From Clostridia bacterium (lineage in GTDB: Bacteria; Bacillota; Clostridia; TANB77; CAG-465), in NCBI GenBank assembly GCA_017534305.1, contig JAFWCU010000019.1:1-64000 (forward strand): a stretch of DNA of 64,000 nucleotides. Reading direction: 5' to 3'. The notes beneath the pieces are model-generated. The model was given only the letters and a program-made list of their open reading frames with translations. It had not been told where the DNA came from and did not search any database. Below are positions 7,730 through 19,076 of this stretch, piece by piece. The position numbers were made by a program, and so were the translations under genes. How positions within the stretch are numbered: position 1 is the stretch's first letter; the number at the start of each line of letters is the position of its first letter.

Positions 7730-8182
7730 ATGCTAACACCAATAGATATAGATAATAAAGTATTTAAAAAAGCAAAAATAGGCGGATATGATATTAAAGA
7801 CGTCGAAGATTTTCTTGTTTTAGTTATGGGTGATTACGAAAAACTATATAAAGAAAATAATGAAATGAGAGGACAAGTTGAAGCACTTCAACAAGCTGTA
7901 GATAACTATAGCCAACTTGAAGCTGGAATAGATAAAACAGTTGAAAATGCTCAAACTGAAGCAGATAGCATTAAGCTTGAAGCTCAAAAAGAAGCTGAAA
8001 CTATTAAATCTAGTGCCGAAGTAGAAGCATCTCAAAAACTTGAAGATCTACAAAGACAAATCATTAAAGCTGAAGTAGATATTGAAACTAAGAAAAACCA
8101 AATGAGAATATACAAAATTAAAGTTCAATCTATGCTTGAAGCTCAATTAAAAATACTTAATGATGGTGACGTAGAAGAATAA
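7730..8182 (+). CDS. divIVA: DivIVA-domain protein
   Basis: A 150-residue coiled-coil protein with the DivIVA N-terminal membrane-curvature domain (LTPIDIDNKVFKKAKIGGYD), then a long helix rich in Glu, Lys and Gln. DivIVA family proteins mark poles and septa and recruit partners. The ATG at 7730 follows AGTAGGGGG; an upstream in-frame start at 7694 lies in the terminator and is rejected. The protein could also be a GpsB-like or sporulation-specific DivIVA paralogue, but its place next to sepF fits DivIVA. Confidence 0.87.
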   Translation: MLTPIDIDNKVFKKAKIGGYDIKDVEDFLVLVMGDYEKLYKENNEMRGQVEALQQAVDNYSQLEAGIDKTVENAQTEADSIKLEAQKEAETIKSSAEVEASQKLEDLQRQIIKAEVDIETKKNQMRIYKIKVQSMLEAQLKILNDGDVEE

Positions 8183-8194
8183 TATTGAAAATAT

Positions 8195-8220
8195 AGAGAG
8201 GTTTATACCTCTCTTTTTTA
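8195..8220 (+). terminator. Terminator after divIVA
   Basis: An 8-bp stem AGAGAGGT/ACCTCTCT with loop TTAT and a T run. Confidence 0.88.
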
Positions 8221-8221
8221 T

Positions 8222-8250
8222 TTGACATAATACTCTAAAAATGCTATAAT
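8222..8250 (+). promoter_or_regulatory. Consensus sigma-A promoter for the zinc-ribbon pseudogene
   Basis: TTGACA and TATAAT are 17 bases apart, both perfect, with TGC before the -10 box. The promoter remains strong although its gene is frameshifted. Confidence 0.8.
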
Positions 8251-8296
8251 ATTTATATCGTTTATATTTTTACATTTATATTTAATTAAATATGGA

Positions 8297-8322
8297 GTTG
8301 AGCCGATGCTCAAAATAATTTT
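8297..8322 (+). promoter_or_regulatory. Hairpin in the zinc-ribbon leader
   Basis: TTGAGC/GCTCAA with loop CGAT is followed, after AATAA, by six T. It may act as a weak attenuator upstream of the ribosome binding site GGGAGG at 8328-8333. Confidence 0.4.
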
Positions 8323-8339
8323 TTAAGGGAGGTATGCTT

Positions 8340-8538
8340 ATGCAAAAATCTGAAACAAAAAGATGCTGCGAATATGAAGTAACATTAAAGAGAGGATTAC
8401 GGATTTATTAAAAGTAAGCGTAAAGTTAAATTTTATTGCGGATATTGTGGTATGAAAAATTATGGAATTTTGAAAATTAAGGAGGTCTATCCACAACTTA
8501 TGTGTGAGCATTGTGGAAATTTAAATATAATATTATAA
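8340..8538 (+). pseudogene. Frameshifted small zinc-ribbon protein
   Basis: ATG 8340 has a good AAGGGAGG site but its frame stops at 8409-8411 after 23 codons. The +1 frame then continues openly to TAA 8536-8538 and encodes KVKFYCGYCGMKN and, later, MCEHCGNLN: two CxxC knuckles. This aligns with the intact downstream gene (RLKYNCGRCGKTN ... HKCKKCGADN). The shift must lie between about 8391 and 8411. It is either a real one-base indel that killed one of two tandem copies or a sequencing error. A programmed shift is not supported by any obvious slippery site. Confidence 0.7.
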
Positions 8539-8540
8539 TT

Positions 8541-8568
8541 ATAGATGAGCTAATGCTCATCTATTTTA
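8541..8568 (+). terminator. Terminator after the zinc-ribbon pseudogene
   Basis: A 10-bp perfect stem ATAGATGAGC/GCTCATCTAT, loop TAAT, followed by TTTA. Confidence 0.75.
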
Positions 8569-8574
8569 TGTTTA

Positions 8575-8603
8575 TTGACAATTATTATGTCAAATGATAT
8601 AAT
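8575..8603 (+). promoter_or_regulatory. Consensus sigma-A promoter for the intact zinc-ribbon gene
   Basis: TTGACA and TATAAT, both perfect, are 17 bases apart. Confidence 0.8.
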
Positions 8604-8633
8604 TATTATATAATAAATAAGAGAGGAGAACAA

Positions 8634-8897
8634 ATGATTATGAGTTCGAAAAAAGATAATACAGATGAGTATGATACATTTGAATGTGTAAATGCAGAGA
8701 ATTTAAGATTTAGAAATTGTTTTATAAACAGATATATAAGAAAAACACCTCGATTGAAATATAATTGTGGAAGATGTGGAAAGACAAATAGATGTAGATT
8801 TAAACATGAGGATGTTTTACAACATAATACTTTTCATAAGTGTAAAAAATGTGGAGCAGATAATTTAATTCCTATCACTGTACACTATTATTATTAA
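8634..8897 (+). CDS. Small zinc-ribbon protein, unknown function
   Basis: An 87-residue basic protein with two CxxC knuckles, CGRCG near residue 46 and CKKCG near residue 70, which probably bind one zinc ion as a ribbon. The N-terminal 30 residues are polar; the tail ends in several Tyr. ATG 8634 follows GAGAGGAG; a second ATG two codons later is also possible. It is not ribosomal protein L31, although L31 genes often precede prfA. The frameshifted paralogue lies just upstream, each copy with its own consensus promoter and terminator. No function can be assigned beyond probable zinc and possibly nucleic-acid binding. Confidence 0.75.
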   Translation: MIMSSKKDNTDEYDTFECVNAENLRFRNCFINRYIRKTPRLKYNCGRCGKTNRCRFKHEDVLQHNTFHKCKKCGADNLIPITVHYYY

Positions 8898-8924
8898 TTT
8901 GCTATTAATTTAGCAAATTTTTTT
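8896..8924 (+). terminator. Terminator after the zinc-ribbon gene
   Basis: A 9-bp stem AATTTGCTA/TAGCAAATT overlaps the stop codon and is followed by a T run. Confidence 0.8.
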
Positions 8925-8955
8925 ATGTTAATTTTTACTTAAATTTTAACTTATG

Positions 8956-8984
8956 TTGAAATAATACTTAAAATGTGTTAAAAT
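8956..8984 (+). promoter_or_regulatory. Promoter of prfA
   Basis: TTGAAA and TAAAAT are 17 bases apart. Confidence 0.65.
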
Positions 8985-9017
8985 ATTAATGTTAAATTTT
9001 AAGATAGGAGTGTAAAT

Positions 9018-10082
9018 ATGTTTGATAAATTAGAAGCATTATATCAAAAATATGAAGAATTAACAAAACTTATAGCAGACCCTGAAGTTATAGCTGATCA
9101 AGAATCATGGAGAAAATACATGAAAGAACAAGCTAGCATGAAGGATGTTGTAGATAAATATACTGAATATAAACAAGTAAAAAAAGCAATGGATGAAGCA
9201 GAAGAAATGCTTAATGATCCTGACCTTAAAGATATTGCAAATGAGGAATATTATGCTGCAAAAGAAAAGTTACCAGAACTTGAAGAAGAATTAAAAATTC
9301 TTTTATTACCTAAAGATGAAAATGATGACAGTAACGTTATTATTGAAATCAGAGGTGGAGCTGGTGGTGAAGAAGCTGCTCTATTTGCATATAATCTATA
9401 TAGAATGTATACAATGTATGCAGAACTTAAAAGATGGCAAGTTGAAGTAATAGATTCAAACGAAACAGAAATTGGTGGTATTAAAGAAATATCTTTTATG
9501 ATTAAAGGAAAAGGCGCATATAGTAGATTAAAATTTGAATCTGGAGTTCATAGAGTACAACGTGTACCTGAAACTGAAGCTAGTGGTAGAATTCATACAT
9601 CTACAGCTACAGTTGCAGTACTTCCAGAAGTTGAAGATGTTGAAATTGAAATTAATCAAAATGATTTAAGAATTGATACTTATAGAGCAAGTGGTGCTGG
9701 TGGACAACACGTAAATAAGACATCATCTGCTATTAGAATTACACATATTCCAACAGGAATAGTTGTTGCATGTCAACAAGAAAGATCACAATTACAAAAC
9801 AAAGAAACAGCAATGAAAATGCTACGTTCTAAATTATATGAGAAACAACTTGAGGAAAGAGATAGTGCAATTACTAATACTAGAAGACTACAAGTTGGAA
9901 GTGGAGCTAGAAGTGAAAAAATTAGAACATATAACTATCCACAAAGTAGAGTAACAGATCACAGAATTAACTATACAATATATTCTTTAGAAGCATTTTT
10001 AAATGGAGATATTGATGAAATGGTTGAAGCATTAATTGCTGCTGATAGAGCTGATAGATTAAAAGAAGGAGAAGCTCAATAA
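9018..10082 (+). CDS. prfA: Peptide chain release factor 1
   Basis: RF1 ends translation at UAA and UAG codons by releasing the peptide from P-site tRNA. The 354-residue length is normal. The universal GGQ motif sits at residues 228-230 within [11 protein letters not shown]. The codon-recognition loop reads VPETEASG, i.e. the RF1-type PxT tripeptide rather than the SPF of RF2. The start follows AGGAGTG. The gene stands alone here: prmC, the methyltransferase gene that usually accompanies it, is not adjacent, and a strong terminator follows. Confidence 0.96.
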   Translation: MFDKLEALYQKYEELTKLIADPEVIADQESWRKYMKEQASMKDVVDKYTEYKQVKKAMDEAEEMLNDPDLKDIANEEYYAAKEKLPELEEELKILLLPKDENDDSNVIIEIRGGAGGEEAALFAYNLYRMYTMYAELKRWQVEVIDSNETEIGGIKEISFMIKGKGAYSRLKFESGVHRVQRVPETEASGRIHTSTATVAVLPEVEDVEIEINQNDLRIDTYRASGAGGQHVNKTSSAIRITHIPTGIVVACQQERSQLQNKETAMKMLRSKLYEKQLEERDSAITNTRRLQVGSGARSEKIRTYNYPQSRVTDHRINYTIYSLEAFLNGDIDEMVEALIAADRADRLKEGEAQ

Positions 10083-10092
10083 TATGATTCTT

Positions 10093-10125
10093 AAGTACCT
10101 AAAATTTTATTTTTAGGTACTTTTT
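10093..10125 (+). terminator. Terminator after prfA
   Basis: A long 12-bp stem AAGTACCTAAAA/TTTTAGGTACTT runs into a T tract. Confidence 0.88.
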
Positions 10126-10185
10126 CATATTTTTTTGAAAAAATCAAGAGGAAAATTAAAAATTTTAAAAAAGTTTTAAAACTTG

Positions 10186-10214
10186 TTGACACCAATATAT
10201 TAACGTGATATAAT
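10186..10214 (+). promoter_or_regulatory. Consensus promoter of rpoBC
   Basis: TTGACA and TATAAT are 17 bases apart, both perfect. Confidence 0.82.
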
Positions 10215-10411
10215 GATACAAATGTTATTTCTAATCGAAATTTCTATGTAAACTAAAGAGCAAAGGACGGTTGAAATAGTTGAGAAAAATCATTAAAAAT
10301 AGTTAAATAAAAAAGTATAGTAAAAAATCAAATTAGTTGAAAATTTTTAAAATTATGTAAACTAGTTTGACTTTTTGTTGTCTTTTTTAGAGTGCAATTG
10401 GGGGTATAAAA
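10215..10411 (+). other. Long AT-rich untranslated leader of rpoB
   Basis: The prfA-rpoB gap is 329 bases; after the terminator and promoter, about 190 bases remain before the GGGGG ribosome binding site of rpoB. I see no open frame of useful length, no clear terminator hairpin and no known riboswitch. The leader may carry control of RNA polymerase synthesis, but nothing specific is visible. Confidence 0.5.
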
Positions 10412-13400
10412 ATGAGTCAAGTTCATGAAGTGAAAAACGGAAAAGCTACTAGAATGAGCTTTTCAGGTATCAAAGAAGTTGTAGATTTACCAGACTTAAT
10501 TGATATCCAAAAACAATCTTATGAATGGTTTTTAAAATCAGGATTAAAGGATGTTTTAAATGACGCTTCTCCTATAACTGACTTTTCAGGCAATCTTATG
10601 CTTGAATTTGTTGATTATAGACTAGAAGATGAAACAAAGTACACAATTGAAGAAGCTAAAGCTAGAAACACTAGTTATTCTTCAAGATTACAAGTACAAG
10701 TACGTCTATTTAACAAAGAAACTGGTGAAATTAAAGAACAAGAAATATTCTTATGCGATTTACCAGTTATGACTGAAAGCGGTACTTTCTTAATTAACGG
10801 TGCAGAGAGAGTTATTATCTCTCAACTTGTAAGAAGCCCAGGTGTATATTTTGATGCACAAAGAGACAAAACAGGTAAGTTCTTATATTCAGGAACTATC
10901 ATGCCTATACGTGGTACATGGATTGAATTAGAATCTGATTCTCAAGATGTATATTCTGCTAGAGTAGATAGAACTAGAAAAGTTCCTATTACTACTTTAA
11001 TTAGAGCATTAGGTGTTCAATCTGATCAACAAATTATGGATTTATTCGAAGATGACTTAATTAACGAAAATCTATATAAAGATCCAGCTAAAACACAAGA
11101 TGAAGCTTTACTTGAAATATACAAAAAAATCAGACCTAATGAACCATTACATGCTGAAACTGCAAAATCATTATTATTTGGTCTATTATTTGAACCTAGA
11201 AGATATGATTTGTCTAGAGTTGGTAGATACAAATATAATAAGAAACTTTCTATAGCAGAAAGAACAATTGGTGAAGTTGCTGCTGAAAATGTTATTACTG
11301 AAGACGGAGAAATTTTAGTATCTGCTGGTGAAACAATTTCAGAAGAAGTTGCTTACAAAATTAAACATGCTGGAATCAATGTTGTATACATTGATAGAGA
11401 AGGCAAAAAAATTAAAATAATTGGTAATAACACTGTAGATATTTCTACATACTTAGGTATGGAAATAGATAAAGATGTTATTAAAGAAGAAGTATATCTA
11501 CCAGCTTTAAAAGAATTACTTGAAAAAGTTGGAGATGTAGATGAAAAAGAACTTAAAAAACAAATTAGACTTAATAGAGAAAAATTAGTTATCAAATGTG
11601 CAACAATTGATGATATAATGTCTTCTATTAACTACTTTATGAACTTAAGATTTGGTCTTGGTTCAACAGATGATATTGACCACTTAGGTAACAGACGTGT
11701 TAGATGTGTTGGTGAATTATTACAAAACCAATTTAGAATTGGTCTTGCAAGACTTGAAAGAGTTGTTCGTGAAAGAATGGCTACTCAAGATCTAGATGTT
11801 GCTACACCACAAACATTAATTAACATTAAACCTGTAGTTGGTGCTTTAAGAGAATTTTTTGGAAGTTCTCAATTATCTCAATTCATGGATCAAATCAATC
11901 CACTTGCAGAATTAACACATAAAAGAAGAATTTCTGCATTAGGACCTGGTGGTCTTTCAAGAGAAAGAGCTGGATTTGAAGTTCGTGACGTTCACCATAC
12001 ACACTATGGTAGACTATGTCCTATTGAATCTCCAGAAGGTCCAAACATCGGTCTTATTTCTTCATTATCTACATATGCAAAAATTAATAGATATGGTTTT
12101 GTTGAAACTCCATATAGATTGGTAGATAAGAAAACTGGTGTTGTAACAAATGATATTAAATATATGACAGCAGACGAAGAGGATAAATATATCGTAGCTC
12201 AAGCAAACGAACCTCTAGATGCTGAAAATAGATTTATAAATAAAAGAATTAAAGTTAGATATAGAGACTTAATTGAAGAAGTTGAAGCAGATAAAGTAGA
12301 TTTGATGGATGTTTCTCCAAAACAATTAGTTTCTGTAGCTACAGCAATGATTCCATTCCTAGAGAGTGATGATGCCCACAGAGCACTTATGGGTGCTAAC
12401 ATGCAACGTCAAGCTGTACCTCTAATTCAAACAGATAGCCCAATTTGTGGTACTGGTATTGAATATAAAGCTGCAGTTGACTCAGGAATTGTTATTGTTG
12501 CTAAAAATGATGGTGTTGTATCATATGTTGATGCAGACAAAATCATTATTGATACAAAAACAGGAAAAGATGAATATACATTAATTAAATTCCAAAGATC
12601 TAACGCAGGTACTTGTATAATGCAAAAACCTATCGTTAGAAAAGGTGAAAAAGTTAAAAAAGGCGAAGTTATTGCTGATGGTCCTTCAACTCAAAATGGT
12701 GAGTTAGCCCTTGGTAAAAACCTACTTATTGGTTTCATGACTTGGGAAGGATATAACTACGAGGATGCCATCTTAATTTCTGAAGATCTTGTTAAAGATG
12801 ATGTTCTAACTTCTATTCATATTGAAGATTATGATTGTGAAGCTAGAGATACAAAACTTGGACCAGAAGAAATTACAAGAGATATTCCTCAAGTTTCTGA
12901 ATCAGCTCTTAAAAACTTAGATGAAAATGGTATTATTAGAATTGGTGCTGAAGTTGTACCAGGTGATATCCTAGTAGGTAAAGTAACACCTAAAGGTGAA
13001 ACTGAACTTACAGCTGAAGAAAAACTATTAAGAGCAATATTTGGAGAAAAAGCAAGAGAAGTAAGAGATACATCTTTAAGAGTTCCACATGGTGAAGCTG
13101 GTACAATTGTTGATGTAAAAATATTTACAAGAGATAATTGTGATGAGCTTGCTGCTGGAGTAAATAAAGTTGTAAGAATTTACATAGCTCAAAAGAGAAA
13201 AATCTCTGTCGGAGATAAAATGGCTGGACGTCATGGTAACAAAGGTTGTATTTCTCGTATATTACCAAGAGAAGATATGCCATTCTTACCTGATGGTACT
13301 CCATTACAAGTATTATTAAATCCACTTGGTATCCCATCTCGTATGAATGTTGGGCAAGTGCTAGAAGTTCATTTAGGTTACATTGCTAAACTATATGGAT

Positions 13401-14080
13401 GGAAAATAGCTACACCAGTATTTGATGGTGCAAAAGACAGCGAAATTAGAGCATTATTTGAATCTAAAGGATTAGATCCAGATGGTAAATTTGTTGTACG
13501 TGATGGTAGAACAGGTGAACCTTTTGATAGAAAAGTTACAGTTGGATACATGTACATGCTTAAACTATATCACATGGTTGAAGATAAGATACATGCTCGT
13601 TCAATTGGACCATACTCTTTAGTTACACAACAACCTCTTGGTGGTAAAGCACAATTTGGTGGACAAAGATTTGGTGAAATGGAGGTTTGGGCACTTGAAG
13701 CTTATGGTGCTTCATACATACTACAAGAAATATTAACAGTTAAATCTGATGATATTGTTGGACGTTTAAAAACTTATGAAGCAATAGTTAAAGGTGAAAG
13801 TATTCCAAAACCAGGAATTCCTGAATCATTTAGAGTATTAACTAAAGAATTACAAAGTTTAGCATTAGATTTAAAACTATATAAACAAGATGAACAATTA
13901 GAGCTTAAAGAATCTATAGAAGATGATAACGATGCTATTGTTCCAACTGAAGATATGGTTGCTAACCTATCTCAAGAAGAAGACGGAATGTCAATTGAAG
14001 AGGATGGAGAACTAACAGATGAACAATTTGGTCACATGAGCGAAGAAATGGACTCATATGATCTTTCAGATGAAGAATAA
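10412..14080 (+). CDS. rpoB: RNA polymerase beta subunit
   Basis: The 1222-residue catalytic subunit. Recognisable parts include the rifampicin-region segment [10 protein letters not shown] with [11 protein letters not shown] (about residues 485-505), [11 protein letters not shown], and near the C terminus the conserved KSDDIVGR and GIPESFRVL. The tail after about residue 1165 is acidic and poorly conserved. It has its own consensus promoter and long leader, and rpoC follows 25 bases downstream. The usual upstream neighbours rplK, rplA, rplJ and rplL are absent; prfA is upstream instead. Confidence 0.98.
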   Translation: MSQVHEVKNGKATRMSFSGIKEVVDLPDLIDIQKQSYEWFLKSGLKDVLNDASPITDFSGNLMLEFVDYRLEDETKYTIEEAKARNTSYSSRLQVQVRLFNKETGEIKEQEIFLCDLPVMTESGTFLINGAERVIISQLVRSPGVYFDAQRDKTGKFLYSGTIMPIRGTWIELESDSQDVYSARVDRTRKVPITTLIRALGVQSDQQIMDLFEDDLINENLYKDPAKTQDEALLEIYKKIRPNEPLHAETAKSLLFGLLFEPRRYDLSRVGRYKYNKKLSIAERTIGEVAAENVITEDGEILVSAGETISEEVAYKIKHAGINVVYIDREGKKIKIIGNNTVDISTYLGMEIDKDVIKEEVYLPALKELLEKVGDVDEKELKKQIRLNREKLVIKCATIDDIMSSINYFMNLRFGLGSTDDIDHLGNRRVRCVGELLQNQFRIGLARLERVVRERMATQDLDVATPQTLINIKPVVGALREFFGSSQLSQFMDQINPLAELTHKRRISALGPGGLSRERAGFEVRDVHHTHYGRLCPIESPEGPNIGLISSLSTYAKINRYGFVETPYRLVDKKTGVVTNDIKYMTADEEDKYIVAQANEPLDAENRFINKRIKVRYRDLIEEVEADKVDLMDVSPKQLVSVATAMIPFLESDDAHRALMGANMQRQAVPLIQTDSPICGTGIEYKAAVDSGIVIVAKNDGVVSYVDADKIIIDTKTGKDEYTLIKFQRSNAGTCIMQKPIVRKGEKVKKGEVIADGPSTQNGELALGKNLLIGFMTWEGYNYEDAILISEDLVKDDVLTSIHIEDYDCEARDTKLGPEEITRDIPQVSESALKNLDENGIIRIGAEVVPGDILVGKVTPKGETELTAEEKLLRAIFGEKAREVRDTSLRVPHGEAGTIVDVKIFTRDNCDELAAGVNKVVRIYIAQKRKISVGDKMAGRHGNKGCISRILPREDMPFLPDGTPLQVLLNPLGIPSRMNVGQVLEVHLGYIAKLYGWKIATPVFDGAKDSEIRALFESKGLDPDGKFVVRDGRTGEPFDRKVTVGYMYMLKLYHMVEDKIHARSIGPYSLVTQQPLGGKAQFGGQRFGEMEVWALEAYGASYILQEILTVKSDDIVGRLKTYEAIVKGESIPKPGIPESFRVLTKELQSLALDLKLYKQDEQLELKESIEDDNDAIVPTEDMVANLSQEEDGMSIEEDGELTDEQFGHMSEEMDSYDLSDEE

Positions 14081-14105
14081 TAAAGGTGTAAGGGGGATTT
14101 AAAAA

Positions 14106-17100
14106 ATGCAAGATATGGATAATTTTGATAGAATAAGTATCGGTCTTGCTTCTCCAGACAAAATTAGAGAATGGTCTAAAGGGGAAGTAAAAAAACCAGA
14201 AACTATCAATTACAGAACACTTAAACCAGAAATAGACGGACTATTTTGTGAAAAGATTTTTGGACCTACAAAGGACTGGGAATGTTACTGTGGTAAGTAC
14301 AAAAAAGTAAGATATAAAGGTATCATCTGTGATAGATGTGGTGTTGAAGTAACTAAGAAAAAAGTTAGACGTGAGAGAATGGGTCATATTGAACTTGCAT
14401 GTCCTGTATCACACATTTGGTTCTTCAAAGGTATACCTGGAAGAATGAGTACACTTCTAGATATATCACCAAAAGCTTTAGAAAAAGTTTTATACTATGC
14501 ATCTTACATAGTTTTAGATCCAAAAGATACAGCATTTAGTACATGTGATATCTTAAGTGAAAAAGAATATAGAGAAGCACTAGAAAAATACGGCTATGAC
14601 TCAATTAGAGTTGGTATGGGTGCTGAAGCTATAAAAGAACTACTTGCTAAAGTAGATCTTAAAAAATTAGAAAAAGAATTAAGAAAAGAACTTGAAAAAG
14701 CAACTGGTGCTAAGAGACAAAAACTAATCAAAAGATTAGATACAGTTGAAGCATTCGTTACTTCTGGAAATAAACCAGAATGGATGATTCTTGAAGCTCT
14801 ACCAGTTATTCCACCAGATTTAAGACCTATGGTTCAACTAGATGGTGGTAGATTTGCTACTTCAGATCTTAACGACTTATACAGAAGAGTTATTAACAGA
14901 AATAATAGATTAAAGAAACTACTAGAACTTGAAGCTCCAGACATTATCGTAAGAAATGAAAAGAGAATGCTTCAAGAGTCAGTAGATGCTTTAATAGATA
15001 ACGGCAGACGTGGTAGACCAATCACTGGTGCCGGCGGAAGAGCATTAAAATCTCTTTCAGATATGCTTAAAGGTAAACAAGGTAGATTTAGACAAAACTT
15101 ACTAGGTAAGAGAGTTGACTACTCTGGACGTTCAGTTATCGTTGTTGGTCCAGAACTTAAAATCTACCAATGTGGTCTTCCTAGAGAAATGGCTCTTGAA
15201 TTATTCAAACCATTTGTTATGAAAGACTTAGTTGCAAGAGGAATTGCAGCAAACATTAAAAATGCTAAAAACTTAGTTGAAAAAACTAGTGTTGAAGTAT
15301 GGGATGTATTAGAGGATGTTATTAAAGACAGACCTGTAATGTTAAACCGTGCTCCTACACTTCACAGACTTGGTATTCAAGCATTTGAACCAGTTCTAGT
15401 TGAAGGTAGAGCAATTAAACTTCATCCATTAGTATGTACAGCGTTCAACGCTGACTTCGATGGTGACCAAATGGCCGTTCACGTTCCATTATCACCAGAA
15501 GCTGTTGCAGAAGCAAAATTATTAATGCTTGCTTCTAACAACTTACTAAAACTTCAAGATGGTAAACCGGTTGCAGTACCTTCTCAAGATATGATTCTTG
15601 GAAGTTATTACCTAACTGTTGATGTTGAAGGTGAAAAAGGTGAAGGTAAAGTATTTGCAAGTGAAGACGAAGTATTAATGGCTTATGATCAAGGAGTACT
15701 TGAAATTCATTCTGCAATTAAAGTTAGAGTTACAAGAAAAGTTGACGGAGTAGATATGACTGGAATTATTGATGCTACACCAGGTAGATTAATATTTAAT
15801 AGCTATATCCCTCAAGATCTTGGATTTGTAGATAGATCTATACCAGGAAATGAATTAAAACTTGAAATTGATTTCCCAGTTAGAAAGAAAGAATTAGGAA
15901 AAATAGTAGATAAATGTATATCTAAACATGGTATTTCAGATACTGCTGTTGTTCTTGATGAAATTAAAGCAAACGGATATAAATATTCAACAAGAGCCGC
16001 TGTAACAGTTTCTGTTGCAGATATGGAAGTTCCAGAAGCTAAAGCAGGTATTCTTGCTGATGCTGAACAAAAAGTTGAAGGAATTCGTAAAAACTTTAAA
16101 CGTGGTCTTATAACTGACGAAGAAAGATATAATGAAACAATTAAAGTTTGGTCTAAAGCTACTGATGATATTCAAGCAGCAGTTATGAGCAACCCAAATA
16201 AATTAAACCCAATTCAAATGATGGCACACACTGGTGCCAGAGGTAACCCAACACAAATTAGACAATTAACTGGTATCCGTGGACTTATGGCAGATACAGA
16301 AGGTAAAACAGTTGAAATACCTATCAAATCTTGCTTTAAAGATGGTCTAGATGTACTTGAATTCTTTATTTCATCACACGGTGCTAGAAAAGGTCTAGCA
16401 GATACAGCCTTAAGAACAGCTGACTCTGGTTACCTAACTAGAAGACTTGTAGACGTTAACCAAGAAGTTATCGTTATGGAAGATGATTGTGGAACTCATG
16501 ATGGTCTAATGGTTGAAACTATTAGAGAATCTGGAGAACCTATCGAAACTCTAGAAGAAAGAATTGAAGGAAGATATCTTGCTCAAGATATTACAGATAA
16601 AAATGGTGATATTATTGTTCCAAACGGAACTTACGTAACAGATAAAGTTGCTAAAATCATTGTTGATACTGGAATTGAACAAGTTAAAATTAGATCAGCA
16701 CTTACTTGTGAATCTATCAGAGGTGTATGTGCTAAATGTTATGGTAAAAACCTTGCAACAGGAGATCCAATCTCTGTTGGTGAAGCAATTGGTATTATTG
16801 CTGCACAATCTATCGGTGAACCTGGTACCCAATTAACAATGAGAACATTCCACCAAGGTGGTGTTGCTGGTACAGATATCACACAAGGTCTACCTAGAGT
16901 TGAAGAGCTTTTCGAAGCTAGAAAACCTAAGGGTGTTGCTATGGTATCTGAAATTGCTGGTACAGTTTCTATCGGTGAAAAAGGTAATAACAAAGAAGTT
17001 ACAGTTACTACTGACGAAAAGACTGCAGAAAAATATCTAATTCCATATGGTGCTAGACTTGCAGTTACTGATGGTCAAGTAATTGAAGCAGGTGACAGAT

Positions 17101-17711
17101 TAACTGAAGGTTCTCTTGATCCACATGATATCATTAGAATTAAAGGTGAAGTTGCTGTTGAAAACTACTTAATTGAAGAAGTTCAAAAAGTTTATAGAAC
17201 TCAAGGTGTTAACATTGATGATAAACACATTGAAATTGTTACTCGTCAAATGTTAAGAAAGAGATTTGTAGAAGATGCTGGAGATACTGATCTTATTGCT
17301 TCATCTACAATCGATATGACAGAGTTCAATAGAGCAAATAGAGCTGCTAAAGAAGCTGGTAAAAAACCTGCTAAAGGTAAAAAGGTATTACTTGGTATTA
17401 CTAAAGTTGCCTTACTTACAGATTCTTTCTTATCTGCTGCATCATTCCAAGAGACAGCAAGAGTATTAACAGATGCTGCTGTTCGTGGTAAAGTAGATAA
17501 ACTACAAGGTCTAAAAGAAAACGTTATCATTGGACGTTTAATCCCTGCTGGTACAGGTATAATCAATACTGAAGATATTGATTTTGTAACAGAAGAGGAC
17601 TTAAATAAAGTTGAAGAACCTATCGTTGATCCTGAAATGATTAAAAACATCACTAAAGATGACATGACAGAAGATATGGTATTTTCATCTAATTCAAATA
17701 TAGTTGAATAA
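14106..17711 (+). CDS. rpoC: RNA polymerase beta' subunit
   Basis: The 1201-residue subunit carrying the catalytic magnesium site: [12 protein letters not shown] begins at residue 448, with its three Asp. The N-terminal zinc knuckle is seen as CYCGKYKK then CDRCG (about residues 60-78), and the second zinc site as [13 protein letters not shown] near residue 870. The trigger-loop region contains [11 protein letters not shown]. The ATG follows AAGGGGG. A terminator follows, so rpoBC form their own transcription unit, separate from the rpsL operon downstream. Confidence 0.98.
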   Translation: MQDMDNFDRISIGLASPDKIREWSKGEVKKPETINYRTLKPEIDGLFCEKIFGPTKDWECYCGKYKKVRYKGIICDRCGVEVTKKKVRRERMGHIELACPVSHIWFFKGIPGRMSTLLDISPKALEKVLYYASYIVLDPKDTAFSTCDILSEKEYREALEKYGYDSIRVGMGAEAIKELLAKVDLKKLEKELRKELEKATGAKRQKLIKRLDTVEAFVTSGNKPEWMILEALPVIPPDLRPMVQLDGGRFATSDLNDLYRRVINRNNRLKKLLELEAPDIIVRNEKRMLQESVDALIDNGRRGRPITGAGGRALKSLSDMLKGKQGRFRQNLLGKRVDYSGRSVIVVGPELKIYQCGLPREMALELFKPFVMKDLVARGIAANIKNAKNLVEKTSVEVWDVLEDVIKDRPVMLNRAPTLHRLGIQAFEPVLVEGRAIKLHPLVCTAFNADFDGDQMAVHVPLSPEAVAEAKLLMLASNNLLKLQDGKPVAVPSQDMILGSYYLTVDVEGEKGEGKVFASEDEVLMAYDQGVLEIHSAIKVRVTRKVDGVDMTGIIDATPGRLIFNSYIPQDLGFVDRSIPGNELKLEIDFPVRKKELGKIVDKCISKHGISDTAVVLDEIKANGYKYSTRAAVTVSVADMEVPEAKAGILADAEQKVEGIRKNFKRGLITDEERYNETIKVWSKATDDIQAAVMSNPNKLNPIQMMAHTGARGNPTQIRQLTGIRGLMADTEGKTVEIPIKSCFKDGLDVLEFFISSHGARKGLADTALRTADSGYLTRRLVDVNQEVIVMEDDCGTHDGLMVETIRESGEPIETLEERIEGRYLAQDITDKNGDIIVPNGTYVTDKVAKIIVDTGIEQVKIRSALTCESIRGVCAKCYGKNLATGDPISVGEAIGIIAAQSIGEPGTQLTMRTFHQGGVAGTDITQGLPRVEELFEARKPKGVAMVSEIAGTVSIGEKGNNKEVTVTTDEKTAEKYLIPYGARLAVTDGQVIEAGDRLTEGSLDPHDIIRIKGEVAVENYLIEEVQKVYRTQGVNIDDKHIEIVTRQMLRKRFVEDAGDTDLIASSTIDMTEFNRANRAAKEAGKKPAKGKKVLLGITKVALLTDSFLSAASFQETARVLTDAAVRGKVDKLQGLKENVIIGRLIPAGTGIINTEDIDFVTEEDLNKVEEPIVDPEMIKNITKDDMTEDMVFSSNSNIVE

Positions 17712-17717
17712 AAAATT

Positions 17718-17743
17718 GAGTGGAGTAAAATCCACTCTTTTTT
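17718..17743 (+). terminator. Terminator of rpoBC
   Basis: A 7-bp stem GAGTGGA/TCCACTC is followed by six T. Confidence 0.87.
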
Positions 17744-17757
17744 ATGTCTTTTTAACC

Positions 17758-17786
17758 TTGAAAAATATAGCTCTTTATATTAAAAT
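17758..17786 (+). promoter_or_regulatory. Promoter for the transglutaminase-like gene
   Basis: TTGAAA and TAAAAT are 17 bases apart. Confidence 0.6.
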
Positions 17787-17809
17787 TATAGTATAAATAG
17801 GAGTGAAAT

Positions 17810-19012
17810 ATGAAGAAGAAAAATCCAATAAGAAGTGCTATTGTTAGACTCTTTAATTTTCTTTTTATAATTGCTTTTTTTGTTGTATTTATTTATGTTG
17901 CAACATTTACTGATATTCCAAATAAAGTTGGAAATGTGATTAGAAAAGAAGTTGAAGAGCTTAAAGAGCCATATGAAATATATAATGAAGAATTCAAAAT
18001 TAATGAGCTTAGTATAGATAACAATATGTATTATTTTAATACTTTAACTAAAGAACAAAAGTATATTTATGAGGCCATTGCTAACGGAGTTAAAAACTTT
18101 GATGATGAGTTTGTGGTAAGAAACTATGTTGAAGGAGATAAAGATGTTTTTGCTCGTGAGGTTAGTTATGCTATAGAAGCTTTTACTAACGATCATCCAG
18201 AAGTCTTTTATTTGAAAGCGCAATATTCTTCATATGTATATCCTGGATTTGAAGGAAATATAGGTTATATTAGGTTAAATTATACAGAAGAAAATACTTA
18301 TCAGATTAAAGAAAAAATTGCTCTAATGGCCGGTAAAGTAGATTTTTATGCCAGAGGTTTAGACGGTAAGTCTGATATAGATAAAGAAATAATAATTCAT
18401 GATAGAATATCTAATGATGTAAAATACTATAAAGAAGAGGATGTTCCAAGAAAGTATCACACTGCTGAGGGAACTTTGCTTGAAGGAATTGGTGTTTGTG
18501 ATAGTTTTTCTAAGGCCTATCAATTGGTTTTAAATAAAGTTGGAATTGAGAGCGTTATTGTTCTTGGAAACTTAAATGATAGTCCTCATGCATGGAATAT
18601 GGTTAAATTAGGGAATAATTGGTATCATGTAGATATTACATCTTCTCATTCTGTTTATGACGAATCAGGAATAATTAACCATGCATATTGCAATTTGACT
18701 ACTGAAGCTGAAAAGGCATTTGTTACTTTTGAAAATGAATCTGTTATTCCAGTAGCTAATTCTAATGAATATAATTATTATTACTATAACAATTTAGTAA
18801 TTGAAGAAAATGCAGATATTAATACAAGAATTAATGAGATATATAATCATTTCAGTGGATTAGATTATATTGAGTTTTATTTAAAAGGTGACGTTTCATC
18901 ACGTATTACTGAAGTTTTAAGTGCTTTGCGTGATATAGATGACTCTTATTTAGATGGCTCAAAGTTGTATTATTATAATATAAAAAATGCTATAATTATA
19001 CATAAAAATTAG
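17810..19012 (+). CDS. Membrane-anchored transglutaminase-like protein
   Basis: A 400-residue protein with a basic N terminus, one membrane helix at about residues 16-36, and the rest probably outside the cell. The transglutaminase-like (papain-fold) triad is visible: C230 in GVCDSFSKAY, H260 in SPHAWNMV and D275 in YHVDITSSH. Bacterial members are mostly peptidases or amide-exchange enzymes acting on surface proteins or wall; the substrate is unknown here. The ATG follows AGGAG. It is followed, same strand, by a VWA surface protein, and both sit between rpoC and rpsL where most Firmicutes have no surface genes. Confidence 0.82.
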   Translation: MKKKNPIRSAIVRLFNFLFIIAFFVVFIYVATFTDIPNKVGNVIRKEVEELKEPYEIYNEEFKINELSIDNNMYYFNTLTKEQKYIYEAIANGVKNFDDEFVVRNYVEGDKDVFAREVSYAIEAFTNDHPEVFYLKAQYSSYVYPGFEGNIGYIRLNYTEENTYQIKEKIALMAGKVDFYARGLDGKSDIDKEIIIHDRISNDVKYYKEEDVPRKYHTAEGTLLEGIGVCDSFSKAYQLVLNKVGIESVIVLGNLNDSPHAWNMVKLGNNWYHVDITSSHSVYDESGIINHAYCNLTTEAEKAFVTFENESVIPVANSNEYNYYYYNNLVIEENADINTRINEIYNHFSGLDYIEFYLKGDVSSRITEVLSALRDIDDSYLDGSKLYYYNIKNAIIIHKN

Positions 19013-19076
19013 TTGAATATATTTTTTTAATATAATATAATATTTATGTATATAGATTAATAAGGAGATTGATAAA

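Noticed and set aside
8380..8415. Programmed frameshift in the first zinc-ribbon gene
   Set aside because: No slippery heptamer, internal ribosome binding site stimulator or structure is apparent; a plain indel or error is simpler.
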